From Hahella ganghwensis DSM 17046 (lineage in GTDB: Bacteria; Pseudomonadota; Gammaproteobacteria; Pseudomonadales; Oleiphilaceae): DNA of 64,000 bases. Numbering within the stretch: position 1 is the first letter of the stretch; every line of letters begins with the position of its first letter. Positions 1-9,102 of the stretch are shown here, one piece after another. The stretch covers positions 1-64,000 of the forward strand of contig NZ_AQXX01000131.1 in the NCBI RefSeq assembly GCF_000376785.1, in the 5' to 3' direction. The notes under the pieces are model-generated. The model saw only the letters and a program-made list of their open reading frames with translations, ran no database searches and had not been told where the DNA came from. The position numbers were made by a program, and so were the translations under genes.

Positions 1-184
1 CACGAAGCATGGTGGATAACGGATACGGAGGGCGGCCGTTCTCGCCCTTGGGGTAATAGCGGGCGATCTTCTTTTCCATGCGTTTCCATGGGATCAGCTT
101 ATCCATTCGCTCCAGAAAGATTTCCCGGCGGGTCTTACGCTTCTTATTCTGGTATTCAGCTTCGGAGAAAGTCATCTGATCCAT
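1..184 (-). CDS. IS5-family transposase, N-terminal part, runs off the left edge
   Basis: On the minus strand an ATG at 184 opens MDQMTFSEAEYQNKKRKTRR, followed by a segment containing EIFLERMDKLIPWKRM and GENGRPPYPLSTMLR. This is the familiar N-terminus of IS5-group DDE transposases: a helix-rich DUF772-like segment that precedes the catalytic domain. The visible 61 residues contain no stop. The catalytic DDE residues lie beyond the window, so activity cannot be judged. The protein would cut and paste its own element. Confidence 0.8.
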   Translation of the reverse strand, partial: MDQMTFSEAEYQNKKRKTRREIFLERMDKLIPWKRMEKKIARYYPKGENGRPPYPLSTMLR

Positions 185-252
185 GGATAGTATTCCTGAT
201 GAGTGAAGTTGGCCGTATTATGACTGATTTGGGGAGTTATTCAGAGCCTCCC
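1..252 (-). mobile_element. IS5-family insertion sequence, one end only
   Basis: The first 184 bases encode the start of an IS5-type transposase on the minus strand. The 68 bases after its start codon run to a terminus near 252. Read on the minus strand, that terminus (GGGAGGCTCTGAATAA) resembles the IS5-group inverted repeat. The next bases, CTAA at 252-255, fit the YTAR target of this family. The other end of the element lies outside the window, so completeness and the target duplication cannot be checked. The family call is recalled, not searched. Confidence 0.75.
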
Positions 253-254
253 TA

Positions 255-328
255 AACTTTCTGAGATATTATTTGACCGTGAGACCGCTATTTCCCATTA
301 GGACAGGCAAATAAAATTTCAGAAAGTT
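255..328. repeat. 21-bp inverted repeat abutting the IS end
   Basis: The arms at 255-275 and 308-328 are inverted copies of each other with two mismatches over 21 bp; the outer ten bases, AACTTTCTGA and TCAGAAAGTT, match perfectly. A 32-base spacer separates the arms. The left arm begins where the insertion sequence ends, so the structure was either the insertion target or the remains of another element. The remaining bases up to the chemoreceptor start at 512 show no other feature. Confidence 0.7.
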
Positions 329-511
329 CGTCTTAAACAACTTATAGGAGCCAGGGTGATGAATCCCGTATGGTAATGGTTCTCAAGGCCTGTTCACCAT
401 CTGTCACAAGCCTTTCGCACCCTGTTTCAGTCAGCCCTGATGTTTTTGTTCAATCCAGGGCCTGGCATTCCTTTCTGTCCAGATGCCGATAACGTCATTT
501 AGGTGTAGCAC

Positions 512-2266
512 ATGCGAATTCTTGGTCGAGAGCTTAACTACCGATTTACTATTTTCCACCGGTCACTGCTGATGAGTCTGGTGTTTGTGTTGATTCTGGT
601 CGGTGCCATGACCTATCTGTTATCAGACGTCAATAAAATGGTGGAATCTATTGCCGGTCAGAAAAGTCTGGTGGAAAGTCAGATCCAGGCGATCGAGAAA
701 CAGACCGCCCTGGTAAAACAACAGCAGGAAAACAGTAAACTGGTGGCCCTCACCCAATCAGCCTACTCGGTCTATTCGGAGTTTCTCTATTGGAGCCTGA
801 TATCGGCAACCACGGCAGATGACCAGGCCGTGAGCCAGAGCAAAGAGGCCGAAACCGAACTCAACGGCTATCTGGATCAGATCGCGGCGATCAATGAAGA
901 TATGGCCGACATGGCAGATCTTGTTTCAGCTTATCTCAGCGACTTCAAACGAGATATCAACGGAGCGATGGAACTGACTCGGGAGGAAGCGCCACAAAGA
1001 GCCATCAGTTCAAAAATCAATTCCGCACAGGGTGCCAGTATGACCATGAATTCCAGTTTTGAAGTCATCCTGGAAGTCGCCACAAATGCCGCTGCGGAGG
1101 CGAATCAGCAAGTAGGAGAAGCTGGTCAGGCGGTGGCGGATGCGGCAGACAAAGTACGCAGCACAGGACTGGAAGTAGAAGCCCATGGCCAGGAACTGGC
1201 ACAGCAGGTACTGATTATCATGGCGATTTCAGTCTTTGTAACCATTCTGGTGGGAGTTCTGCTGTCCCGATCGATTACCCGTCCGATTATCCGTCTTAAT
1301 GAAGTCATTCATTCCATTGAGCAAAATAATGACCTTACCCGTCGGGTTTCTTATCTCAGACAGAATGAAATTGGGGATATCAGTCGAGCCTTCAATGCCA
1401 TGCTGGAGAAGTTTTCCGATATCGTCAGTAATATCAATCAGACCAGCCTGGAGCTGCAGAAGTCTTCCCAGGCCAGCGCGCAGGTCAGTCAACATACCCG
1501 GGAGAGCGCTGACCGTCTCAGCCAGGAAACCGACATGGTCGCTACGGCGTCGAACGAAATGGCTGCCACTGTCAAAGGTATCAATGAAAATACCGATCAT
1601 GCCACCGAGGTGGCCGGTCAGGCACGAAATGCCAGCGAATCAGGCCAGCAGAATATTGATGAAACCACCCGACGGATTAATGAACTGTCGTCGGCAATCA
1701 ATGATTCCGCTCAAAGTGTGGGTAGCCTTGAGAAAGACAGTCAGTCCATTGGTGCCGTGCTGGATGTCATCAGAGGCATTGCCGAGCAAACCAACCTGCT
1801 GGCACTGAATGCGGCAATCGAGGCGGCCCGTGCGGGAGACCAGGGACGCGGCTTTGCTGTCGTCGCCGACGAAGTTCGCACCCTCGCCCAGAGAACCGGC
1901 GATTCCACCGACGAGATCCAGGCGATGATCACGCAACTGCAGAATAATGTCCGGGATGCCGTGAACAAGATGGACGACAGCTGCGAACGGGCACAAAGTA
2001 CTGTGGAGCAAGTGACCCAGGCCAGTGATTCCATTCAGCGGACGCTGGAAGCGGTTACCTCGATGAAAGAGGCCAATCAATATGTGAGTGAAGCCACACG
2101 AGAACAGGCCGTCGCCGCAGAGAATATTGACCGCAGTATTGTCAGTATCAGCGAACTATCTCAGTCGTTACTATCGGCGGCGGATCAGAACCTGGCCAGC
2201 AGTGAGCAGCTAAATACCATGGTCGACCGGTTACAGGAAATCGTCGTTCAGTTTAAATACAACTAA
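512..2266 (+). CDS. Methyl-accepting chemotaxis protein
   Basis: This 584-residue membrane chemoreceptor would pass ligand signals to CheA/CheW. The layout is canonical: a membrane segment at about residues 17-38, a helical periplasmic region to about 230, a second membrane segment at about 232-254, a HAMP domain to about 308, then a cytoplasmic coiled-coil hairpin. The hairpin tip, around residue 425 ([18 protein letters not shown], then [12 protein letters not shown]), is the most conserved MCP motif. The sensor region looks like a four-helix bundle with no recognised Cache fold, so the ligand is unknown. The C-terminus (VVQFKYN) lacks the NWETF-type tether for CheR/CheB. No che genes lie nearby. 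The ATG at 512 is the first plausible start. Confidence 0.93.
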   Translation: MRILGRELNYRFTIFHRSLLMSLVFVLILVGAMTYLLSDVNKMVESIAGQKSLVESQIQAIEKQTALVKQQQENSKLVALTQSAYSVYSEFLYWSLISATTADDQAVSQSKEAETELNGYLDQIAAINEDMADMADLVSAYLSDFKRDINGAMELTREEAPQRAISSKINSAQGASMTMNSSFEVILEVATNAAAEANQQVGEAGQAVADAADKVRSTGLEVEAHGQELAQQVLIIMAISVFVTILVGVLLSRSITRPIIRLNEVIHSIEQNNDLTRRVSYLRQNEIGDISRAFNAMLEKFSDIVSNINQTSLELQKSSQASAQVSQHTRESADRLSQETDMVATASNEMAATVKGINENTDHATEVAGQARNASESGQQNIDETTRRINELSSAINDSAQSVGSLEKDSQSIGAVLDVIRGIAEQTNLLALNAAIEAARAGDQGRGFAVVADEVRTLAQRTGDSTDEIQAMITQLQNNVRDAVNKMDDSCERAQSTVEQVTQASDSIQRTLEAVTSMKEANQYVSEATREQAVAAENIDRSIVSISELSQSLLSAADQNLASSEQLNTMVDRLQEIVVQFKYN

Positions 2267-2286
2267 GCAACCGATAGTCCTGGAAA

Positions 2287-2315
2287 AGATCTGTCGTCGA
2301 TCATCAGACAGATCT
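2287..2315. terminator. Hairpin downstream of the chemoreceptor gene
   Basis: AGATCTGTC at 2287-2295 and GACAGATCT at 2307-2315 form a perfect 9-bp stem with an 11-base loop, 20 bases after the chemoreceptor stop. No T-run follows, so it is a weak terminator candidate or an mRNA-end stabiliser. Confidence 0.4.
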
Positions 2316-2375
2316 GCTAACCTAGACCTTGAAGATTATTCGTAATTGCCAGTATTAGCAAAGGAGAAGCACACC

Positions 2376-3920
2376 ATGCCCGGCCCTACCATGTCCACCG
2401 GTGGAATATCACTCAATAATGGTAAGAACACCCCATCTTCCCCCTCCCCGGTTCCCCGCACGGGTGCAGAGCCGTTTCATGTGTTAATTCTCGGCAACTT
2501 CAGCGGCCAGGCAGGTGTGGCAGAGGACCAGCCGGCCATCGGAGCGCGCAAGATCCATGAGATTGACCGGGATAATTTTGAAGAGGTCTTTGCCGCTTTA
2601 AACGTCACCCTGAATCTACCCATCAGTGATGCGCCAATCAAATTCACCGACATTGATGACTTGCATCCGGATTTCATCTACGACCGAATTCCCTTATTCG
2701 ACAAATTCAAAAGCCTTAAACGCCGGCTAAAAAGTGCTGATACCTTTGCCGAGGCCGCCCGGGAAATTGATCTACCAGATGCCCCGGTTGCCGAAACTGT
2801 CTCTGAAGCCCCCCCTGCCGCGACGACTTCAGAAGCAGTCGATCCAGAAGCCTCAATGCTCGACGCCCTGCTCGACAGTCACAGTGGCAGAACAAGCGCC
2901 ACCGTCTCTGATGGAACCATCGACGTATCACGTCTGGTAAAAGACATTTTCGCCCCTTACGTCATCAAGCGCCCAGATCCACGCCAGGATGAATATCTTT
3001 CAGCCGTTGATCAGGCTGCCAGCCACCTGATGCGCAAGATACTGCACGCCTCCGCATTTCAGCAGCTGGAAGCCTGTTGGCGCGGACTGTACTTGCTGGT
3101 CCGTAATCTGGAAACAGACAGCAACCTGAAACTGTACATCGCAGATGTGTCACAACAAGAGGTAACAGCCGAAGCAGAGGCCCACGAGGACTTCACCCAG
3201 TCCCAGTTGTATAAACTGGTTATTGACCGGCGAACTACCGCCGGTGGAACGCCATTTTCCCTGTTGATGGGGGATTATTGCTTCCGGGATGAAACGGCCG
3301 ATGTTGGCGCTGCTTTACTCTGTGGCCAGTTGGCAGCTCACCTGCAGGTTCCATTTCTGGCTGGTGCGCATGAACGCATTGCCGGTTGCAGCAGTCTGGC
3401 AGAAACGCCCGATCCTGATGACTGGGCGTTACCGGCCAATGAAGAATTTCAGTCGCTATGGACATCACTGCGCGAATCAGAACCCGCCGGCAATCTGGGC
3501 CTGACCTGCCCACGTTTCATGCTGAGATTACCTTACGGAAAGCGGACCTCACCAACCGAACGCTTTACCTTTGAGGAACTCCCAGATGAAAAAGCGCACG
3601 AGTTCTACTGCTGGGCCAACAGTGCATGGCTGGCAACCCTGTTGATTGCACAGCACCGGTCTGAGCTTGGACGCTCATTTACATTAGGACGGATACAACA
3701 AGTAAGCCGTCTGCCCCTTCACACCTATGACGATGACGGCGAACCGACCATAAAGCCCTGTGCAGAAATTCTTATGGTGGATCGAGCTGCCGGCCGATTA
3801 TTGCAAGCAGGCCTGATGCCGGTTCGTTCGGTGGCCAACAAGAATGCAGTTCTGATTCCCGGCTTCGAATCCATGGCTGAGGATAACGCTCCCGTACAGG
3901 GGCCGTGGGCCAAAGCCTGA
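2376..3920 (+). CDS. Type VI secretion sheath-like protein (TssB-like plus TssC-like, one chain), orphan
   Basis: This 514-residue protein joins features of both sheath subunits of contractile systems. Residues about 40-125 resemble TssB/VipA (FHVLILGNFSG, RKIHEIDRDNFEEV, and a DIDDLHP segment). An acidic, Pro/Ala-rich linker follows to about 185. The rest resembles TssC/VipB (DPRQDEYLSAVDQAASHLM, LEACWRGLYLLVRNLETD, PRFMLRLPYGKR). A TTG 30 bases upstream is in frame, but AAGGAGAAG sits just before the ATG at 2376, so I chose that start. No other type VI gene (baseplate, Hcp, VgrG, ClpV, membrane complex) is visible. It could serve a distant cluster or a different contractile or scaffold role. 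Family assignment is from recalled motifs. Confidence 0.75.
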   Translation: MPGPTMSTGGISLNNGKNTPSSPSPVPRTGAEPFHVLILGNFSGQAGVAEDQPAIGARKIHEIDRDNFEEVFAALNVTLNLPISDAPIKFTDIDDLHPDFIYDRIPLFDKFKSLKRRLKSADTFAEAAREIDLPDAPVAETVSEAPPAATTSEAVDPEASMLDALLDSHSGRTSATVSDGTIDVSRLVKDIFAPYVIKRPDPRQDEYLSAVDQAASHLMRKILHASAFQQLEACWRGLYLLVRNLETDSNLKLYIADVSQQEVTAEAEAHEDFTQSQLYKLVIDRRTTAGGTPFSLLMGDYCFRDETADVGAALLCGQLAAHLQVPFLAGAHERIAGCSSLAETPDPDDWALPANEEFQSLWTSLRESEPAGNLGLTCPRFMLRLPYGKRTSPTERFTFEELPDEKAHEFYCWANSAWLATLLIAQHRSELGRSFTLGRIQQVSRLPLHTYDDDGEPTIKPCAEILMVDRAAGRLLQAGLMPVRSVANKNAVLIPGFESMAEDNAPVQGPWAKA

Positions 3921-3954
3921 CACTTACACGGGCCTGTTTCAGGCGCAGACCACT

Positions 3955-3985
3955 GCAGAATCCCAGCCTCAGGCTGGGATTCTGC
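3955..3985. terminator. Strong hairpin between convergent genes
   Basis: GCAGAATCCCAGCC at 3955-3968 pairs perfectly with GGCTGGGATTCTGC at 3972-3985 around a 3-base loop: a 14-bp stem between the sheath-like gene and the convergent regulator gene. There is no clear T-run on either side. It probably ends or protects transcripts from both directions. Confidence 0.6.
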
Positions 3986-4027
3986 GTTATCTATCACCGA
4001 TCTACTTATCATCGATCTACCTATCAC
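3983..4027. repeat. Degenerate 15-bp tandem repeat
   Basis: CGATCTACTTATCAT at 3998-4012 is followed by CGATCTACCTATCAC at 4013-4027. A weaker copy sharing the final seven bases sits at 3983-3997. The array lies in the spacer between convergent genes, beside the hairpin, and has no evident coding role. Confidence 0.65.
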
Positions 4028-4036
4028 CTGAAAACC

Positions 4037-5131
4037 TCACATTGCAGGCGCCATTTCCGGTCGTGGCAGACGGCCGCTTTGCGGCGACGGCACCACATAG
4101 CTGAAACGCTTTCGGTATTGCTCCATCGTACAACCGGTTTCCCTCTTGAACAGGCGACGAAATGAGCTGATGTCCTCGTACCCCACTTCCCAGATAATCT
4201 CATTAAACGACTTTATCGTGGTCTCCAACAGATTCTTCACCGCTTCAATTCTGACCTGCTGCAGATAACCAATTGGGGTTTCCCCCGTCGCTTCCTTAAA
4301 CCGGCGTTTAAAGGTCCGCGCCCCCAGCCCGACCCTGTCAGCGATATCATCGACACTGAATTGCCCAGAATAATTCTGTTCCATCCAATCCTGAGCCTGC
4401 TTGATCCGGTCGTCCTTATGAGACTTAAACCCGGTAAATATCATATACGGCGCCTGCTGTTCCCGGTGACTATCAAACACATGCAGTTTCGAACAGGCGG
4501 AAGCCAATGATTGTCCTGCAAACCGTTCGATAATATGGAAAGACATGTCGATAAACGAGGTTGCACCACCCGCGCAGATCACATCACCATTGTCGATCAG
4601 AATTTTGTCGATCTGCAGATGAATATCAGGGTAACGCTGCCGGAAGTATTCCGCCGCTCGCCAGTGTGTCGTCACTGTTTTGCCTTCCAGTAATCCCGCC
4701 TCAGCCAGCAAAAAGTTACCGGTACAGGCAGAAGCCAGCACCGCACCTTGATCATGCAGTCGGTTCAGCCACTGAAATATATCATTCAGTTGGGAAAGCT
4801 GTTTGTCTAAATAGGTTGGCGCACTGACGGCTTCAACTGCCGAGGCAATAATCACCATATCCGGCTCTGTCTCTGCTCGCAATTGGGTCGGCATCACCAG
4901 AGATCCATTGTAAGCCTTCACCGCTTGATCAGTGGGAGTGACCACCTGAAGATCGAACAAGAGAGCCGCATCCCTGCCCACATTCAAGCTGTGACAGTAA
5001 TTGGCAGTCGTCAGAATATCGAGAATTCCATGGACCGACGAAGCTGCACAGTGGGGTAAAGCCAGCAGAGCAACTTTCATGGAGCCATCTTTTCTCGCGC
5101 GTTCTGGGGTCTCATCTTTCACATTCGGCAT
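4037..5131 (-). CDS. GlxA-type AraC-family transcriptional regulator (DJ-1/PfpI domain plus HTH)
   Basis: In this 364-residue regulator, an N-terminal class-I amidotransferase-like domain at about residues 18-190 includes ASACTGNFLLAEAGLL with the elbow cysteine near 136. A C-terminal double helix-turn-helix of AraC type lies at about 240-345 (FSVDDIADRVGLGARTFKRR, then the GYEDISSFRRLFKRETG motif). Proteins of this build usually respond to small metabolites and act on a neighbouring operon. The gene is divergent from an alpha/beta hydrolase, and two inverted repeats lie between them, so that pair is the likely regulon. AGGGGG seven bases upstream supports the start at 5131; a second ATG at 5080 would remove a charged 17-residue leader. 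Confidence 0.9.
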   Translation of the reverse strand: MPNVKDETPERARKDGSMKVALLALPHCAASSVHGILDILTTANYCHSLNVGRDAALLFDLQVVTPTDQAVKAYNGSLVMPTQLRAETEPDMVIIASAVEAVSAPTYLDKQLSQLNDIFQWLNRLHDQGAVLASACTGNFLLAEAGLLEGKTVTTHWRAAEYFRQRYPDIHLQIDKILIDNGDVICAGGATSFIDMSFHIIERFAGQSLASACSKLHVFDSHREQQAPYMIFTGFKSHKDDRIKQAQDWMEQNYSGQFSVDDIADRVGLGARTFKRRFKEATGETPIGYLQQVRIEAVKNLLETTIKSFNEIIWEVGYEDISSFRRLFKRETGCTMEQYRKRFSYVVPSPQSGRLPRPEMAPAM

Positions 5132-5177
5132 GACATTTCCCCCTTCTCATCTAATTCTTTGATCCCTTAGGGCCTCT

Positions 5178-5259
5178 TGACACTTCAAAAGAAGTGTCAC
5201 TTTTAGCACTTAGAGAGTCAAATATGACACTACTGAGTTCACTTTACAACCAGTAAAGT
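5178..5259. promoter_or_regulatory. Two operator-like inverted repeats in a divergent promoter region
   Basis: TGACACTTC at 5178-5186 and GAAGTGTCA at 5191-5199 form a perfect 9-bp palindrome with a 4-base centre. Further right, ACTTTAC at 5241-5247 and GTAAAGT at 5253-5259 form a 7-bp palindrome. A partial copy of the first half (ATGACACT) lies at 5223-5230. Their place between the GlxA-type regulator and the hydrolase gene suggests binding sites for that regulator; this is inference from position and symmetry. Confidence 0.5.
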
Positions 5260-5291
5260 AATCACAACATCAATCGACCAATGAGGATTAG

Positions 5292-6203
5292 ATGATGAAC
5301 GCACAAGCTCAGTGGGTAGGCTCTTCCCCCGTGACCAAAGTATCAACCCCACCAACCAAAGATCCGATTGCTTTGCGGGCACTTAGAAAAGCTATCAGAG
5401 TCTACGGCTATTTCTCTGCCGACAGGGCCGGTAAGTTTGTCAATCATCTGTGGTTCACCCCAAGACGTACCGGCGCAGGGTCTCGTTATGAACACCTTCT
5501 GGAGCGTGCAGATACCCATACCCAGCTACGCTTTGGGGTGAATGAAATCCCGGTATACAGCTGGGGGGATGGCCCGGTAATACTCTTCGTACATGGATGG
5601 TCTGGCTCCGGTTTGCAATTCGGCAGTATGGTGGAACCTCTGGTAAGGCAGGGATACCGGGTGGTGACATTTGATATGCCAGGCCACGGCCGCGCTCAGG
5701 GCGAGCGTACCAATATTTTCGAAATGTCCGAGCTGGTAAGCCAGGTTGCCCATCTATTTGGCCACCTCCATGGCATCATTGGACACTCACTGGGATCGGT
5801 GGCCTCCGTACTGGCGGTATCGAATGGGCTGAAAGTGAATAAGCTGACCCTGATCGCTCCTCCGACAGATCTCCGTTATCTGGTCAATATGTTTGGTAAC
5901 CAGCTCGATATTCCTGAGAAAGTATTGAGTGTTCACCGACAATTGCTGGAAGAGGAATTTGGCAAGGATGTTTGGGAACAACTCGACCTGACTCTCCACG
6001 CGCCATCATTGCAGACGGAAGGCTTGGTGATTAGCGACATGAATGATCAGGATATACCTTTTGAACATGGCGAACTGATCGCCCGCGACTGGCATCAGGC
6101 CCGATTCCTGAAAACCCACTCACTCGGCCATTATCGAATTCTCAAGGATAACGAAGTGCTCAAGGAGATATCAGGATTTCTTGGGGATACGGCCGGAACC
6201 TGA
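5292..6203 (+). CDS. Alpha/beta hydrolase
   Basis: This 303-residue hydrolase shows an oxyanion-hole segment LFVHGWSGSG near residue 98, a nucleophile elbow GHSLGS with Ser near 165, and a late SLGHYRIL segment with the likely catalytic His near 281. No signal peptide is visible, so it should be cytoplasmic. The substrate cannot be named; esters and lactones are typical of the family. AGGA precedes the ATG at 5292. The gene is divergent from the GlxA-type regulator, with palindromes between, so induction by its substrate through that regulator is plausible. Confidence 0.88.
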   Translation: MMNAQAQWVGSSPVTKVSTPPTKDPIALRALRKAIRVYGYFSADRAGKFVNHLWFTPRRTGAGSRYEHLLERADTHTQLRFGVNEIPVYSWGDGPVILFVHGWSGSGLQFGSMVEPLVRQGYRVVTFDMPGHGRAQGERTNIFEMSELVSQVAHLFGHLHGIIGHSLGSVASVLAVSNGLKVNKLTLIAPPTDLRYLVNMFGNQLDIPEKVLSVHRQLLEEEFGKDVWEQLDLTLHAPSLQTEGLVISDMNDQDIPFEHGELIARDWHQARFLKTHSLGHYRILKDNEVLKEISGFLGDTAGT

Positions 6204-6224
6204 ATCACCTAATTACCAACGATC

Positions 6225-6258
6225 AAGCAGTAGAGCCTGATTGCAGGCGCTACTGCTT
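6225..6258. terminator. Long hairpin between convergent genes
   Basis: Bases 6225-6239 pair with 6244-6258 over 15 bp with one mismatch and a 4-base loop (AAGCAGTAG then GCCTG on the left arm). It lies between the hydrolase stop and the end of the convergent kinase gene, as expected for a two-way terminator. No long T-run follows. Confidence 0.6.
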
Positions 6259-6277
6259 CTTGAAACGAAACAAGAGC

Positions 6278-9028
6278 CTATTCCAGATGTAAATTGAACG
6301 GCTCCAATTCACCGCTGGCGTTCAGACGCGTCCCCCAGACCCTGTCACTGGCCTGATGGTCAGTACTGTCAAAGTAAATTTTTTCTCCGATACCAACATC
6401 TACATCTTTGAGTGACTCCAGAGTATCGACCATAGATTCGGTATCGAAGTGGCGACCTGCCCGCCTCAGAGCATCAACAAAAAGCGACGCAACGATATAT
6501 CCTTCAAGTGAGACAAAATCCGGAGACTCATTCGGATAATATTTCTGCAGCGCTTCCCGGTATCGCAGGACACCAGTGGCAAATGAATCCACCGGTGGCA
6601 CGACCTGAGTCACAATCACACCTTCGCCATATTGAGTTCCCATCTCACGAAACTGTTCCGCCAGCGCCTTAGCTCCGACAAAACTGACATTGGCCACCAT
6701 TCCGGTGTATCCGGCATCACGAAGACGCCTGGTCATCCGGCTGCTGGCGTTATAGGTACCGACCACCACCAATCCACCGAGCTGATCCAAATTATTGATG
6801 ATTTCGCGTGCTGCACCCTCAATCTGAGTACTGTTACGTTGATAGGTATAACGAGGAATATCATTCTCGCGAACTTTATACTTGATGAGCGCTTCCTCTA
6901 CTCCCTCAAAACCATCATGTCCGTATCCGTCATCCTGATAGAAGACAGCGATCTTTTCCGGATCAATCCCGTGCTCCTCGATAAAATAATGAATGATCGC
7001 GGAGGTTTCCTGGGCATAGCTGGCCCGGTAGTTAAAGACATACCGTTCCGGCGGATCTCTGCGCAATAACTCAGCACCGGAAAAAGTTCCAAATACAATT
7101 GTTTTGTTCTCCAGGGCAATCGGCAGAATCGCCTCGGCAGTCGGTGTCCCCACGTTACCAACCAGCGCAAACACCGCTTCACTACCTTTGAGCAATTCCC
7201 CCATATTCGCCTGTGCGGCCACCGGTTCATACCCGTCGTCCAGCACCCGCAGCTCCAGCTTACGGCCATGAATACCACCCGCTTCATTGACTTCACGAAA
7301 CCTGGCATCAATGCCGATCTGCATGGAGCGTCCCAACTCTCTGGCACCTCCGCTGAAGGCGGCACTCATGCCAAGTAAAATACGATTATTATTCACCCCC
7401 TGGGGCGGAGTCCAACCATCCACTTCAGCGATCGTGTCAAGAACAGCATAACGAGCTTGCGGTACGGCGGCAGTCAGAACACCTGCCAATACCAAGCTCC
7501 CGAGAGTTATCAGCCAGCGCTTCAGTTTAGGCCGCGACGGCTTGTCTGTATCGCTCATCTGGATTGGCTGGGGCGGACTATCAGCCACTTGGGTGTATCC
7601 GGAGGCCTCACCGGAATTGCCGGTGCCTCCCCCAGTCACTTGACCACTACCCATAGTAGGCGAAGGTTGGCTTCCCCAATACCCCGGGTAAGACGGCGAA
7701 GGTATAGAAGGTTGAGTTCGAACGGACATTTCCTTGGCAATGGTCGCAGAGACCATGATCGGCTGGCTCAATGAACGCTCATCGGGCCGTATTGCCGGAT
7801 CAATGCGGGTGGCGGTATCCATTTCTTCAATCTGCCCCATGGCACCCGCTGCCCGGAATGCAGCATCGAATTTCTTGGCCTTCTCCAGACTGATATTTTT
7901 CTTAACGACTACCCTGCGATGGCTGAACAGTTTGTTGATACCCGGTTCATCCAAGTGCAGACTTGTTTTCAGGCGTTGCCGGACTTCAGATTCATCCCTG
8001 CCCTGCTCCAGTTCGCTGTAGAACACAAACTGAAAAGATTCAGGGTTTTCTGCCGGCACTTCCATTTCCTTGGAAAACTGAACAATGGCTTTCTGGCCAA
8101 TTTTCTGGATATCTTTCAGCAGGCTTTGGGTATCACTATAGCGATCCTGGGGGGCCAGTGACATGGCCTTTTGAATAACAGGTTCAAAGACGATATTTCG
8201 TGCGTCCAGTAGTCGCTCCTTTTCCATGGGATGCGGCCCGGATACACGCTGCTTGGCCATGATGACCTGAGGGTTTTCGCCACGGAATGGTTTTTCCCCC
8301 GTAATACAGAAATATAAAATCGCCCCCAGAGCATAAATGTCGGCTCGATGGTCAATGCTGCGCGAGCCTTCTATCTGTTCGGGGGCCAGATATCCGGGAG
8401 TTCCCATCACCATTCCCAGTTGGGTGTACTTCAGATCCTGCTCCCCCAGGGGTTTACTGATTCCGAAGTCCAACAATTTAGCGACAGAGTGATCTCCCGA
8501 GACTCGCGCCACCAGGATATTTCCCGGCTTAAGATCCCGATGGACAATATTCAGTTGATGCGCAGCCTGCAGGCCATTACAGATCTGCTCCATCAACCAG
8601 ACCACATTCTCCAGAGGCAATCCTTGTCGATGCTCCACCAGATCAGACAGATTCTCACCGCGAAGATATTCCACCACCAGAAACATCATACCTTCATCAG
8701 TATTGCCAAAATCATGGACATGCATGACATTAGGGTGGTTTAACTGACTGGCAATACGAGCTTCACGGAAAAACAGCTGCACAAAATCCCGGTCGTCCAT
8801 ACCGGCTTTCAAGACTTTGACCACAACCAGGCGATCCAGAGAAAGCTGACGGGCGACATACACCACGCTCATTCCACCCTCAGCGAGCTTGGATTCGATT
8901 CGATACATGCCTTTGAGAACCTGCCCTACCAGTGGGTCCGGTCTGTCCGCCACCACCAGTGTGGCGCCATCATCCGGGCAGACCCCACCCTCGGCATACT
9001 GCTTGGTACAAATCGGGCAAACTTTCAT
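6278..9028 (-). CDS. Transmembrane Ser/Thr protein kinase fused to a periplasmic LIV-type ligand-binding domain
   Basis: This 916-residue protein is built in order as follows. A small zinc-ribbon-like start (CPIC, then CPDDG) comes first. A Hanks-type kinase domain spans about 33-300, with VVVKVL lysine, HRDLKPGN near 163, DFG near 187 and GTPGYLAPEQ. A roughly 80-residue alpha/beta segment around 335-415 of unknown role follows, then a Pro/Ser/Gly-rich linker and one membrane segment near 500-520. A full extracytoplasmic domain like branched-chain amino-acid binding proteins ends the chain (GMSAAFSGGARELG, GGIHGRKLELRVLDDG). The catalytic residues are intact. I infer that ligand binding outside the membrane controls the kinase inside. 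AGGA precedes the ATG at 9028. Confidence 0.92.
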   Translation of the reverse strand: MKVCPICTKQYAEGGVCPDDGATLVVADRPDPLVGQVLKGMYRIESKLAEGGMSVVYVARQLSLDRLVVVKVLKAGMDDRDFVQLFFREARIASQLNHPNVMHVHDFGNTDEGMMFLVVEYLRGENLSDLVEHRQGLPLENVVWLMEQICNGLQAAHQLNIVHRDLKPGNILVARVSGDHSVAKLLDFGISKPLGEQDLKYTQLGMVMGTPGYLAPEQIEGSRSIDHRADIYALGAILYFCITGEKPFRGENPQVIMAKQRVSGPHPMEKERLLDARNIVFEPVIQKAMSLAPQDRYSDTQSLLKDIQKIGQKAIVQFSKEMEVPAENPESFQFVFYSELEQGRDESEVRQRLKTSLHLDEPGINKLFSHRRVVVKKNISLEKAKKFDAAFRAAGAMGQIEEMDTATRIDPAIRPDERSLSQPIMVSATIAKEMSVRTQPSIPSPSYPGYWGSQPSPTMGSGQVTGGGTGNSGEASGYTQVADSPPQPIQMSDTDKPSRPKLKRWLITLGSLVLAGVLTAAVPQARYAVLDTIAEVDGWTPPQGVNNNRILLGMSAAFSGGARELGRSMQIGIDARFREVNEAGGIHGRKLELRVLDDGYEPVAAQANMGELLKGSEAVFALVGNVGTPTAEAILPIALENKTIVFGTFSGAELLRRDPPERYVFNYRASYAQETSAIIHYFIEEHGIDPEKIAVFYQDDGYGHDGFEGVEEALIKYKVRENDIPRYTYQRNSTQIEGAAREIINNLDQLGGLVVVGTYNASSRMTRRLRDAGYTGMVANVSFVGAKALAEQFREMGTQYGEGVIVTQVVPPVDSFATGVLRYREALQKYYPNESPDFVSLEGYIVASLFVDALRRAGRHFDTESMVDTLESLKDVDVGIGEKIYFDSTDHQASDRVWGTRLNASGELEPFNLHLE

Positions 9029-9102
9029 GCGAGTCCTGTTGTTATGATCTGGCCGAATTTCCGGACCAGTGTCTGAGTTTATTACCAGTGACTGAATTTA
9101 AC

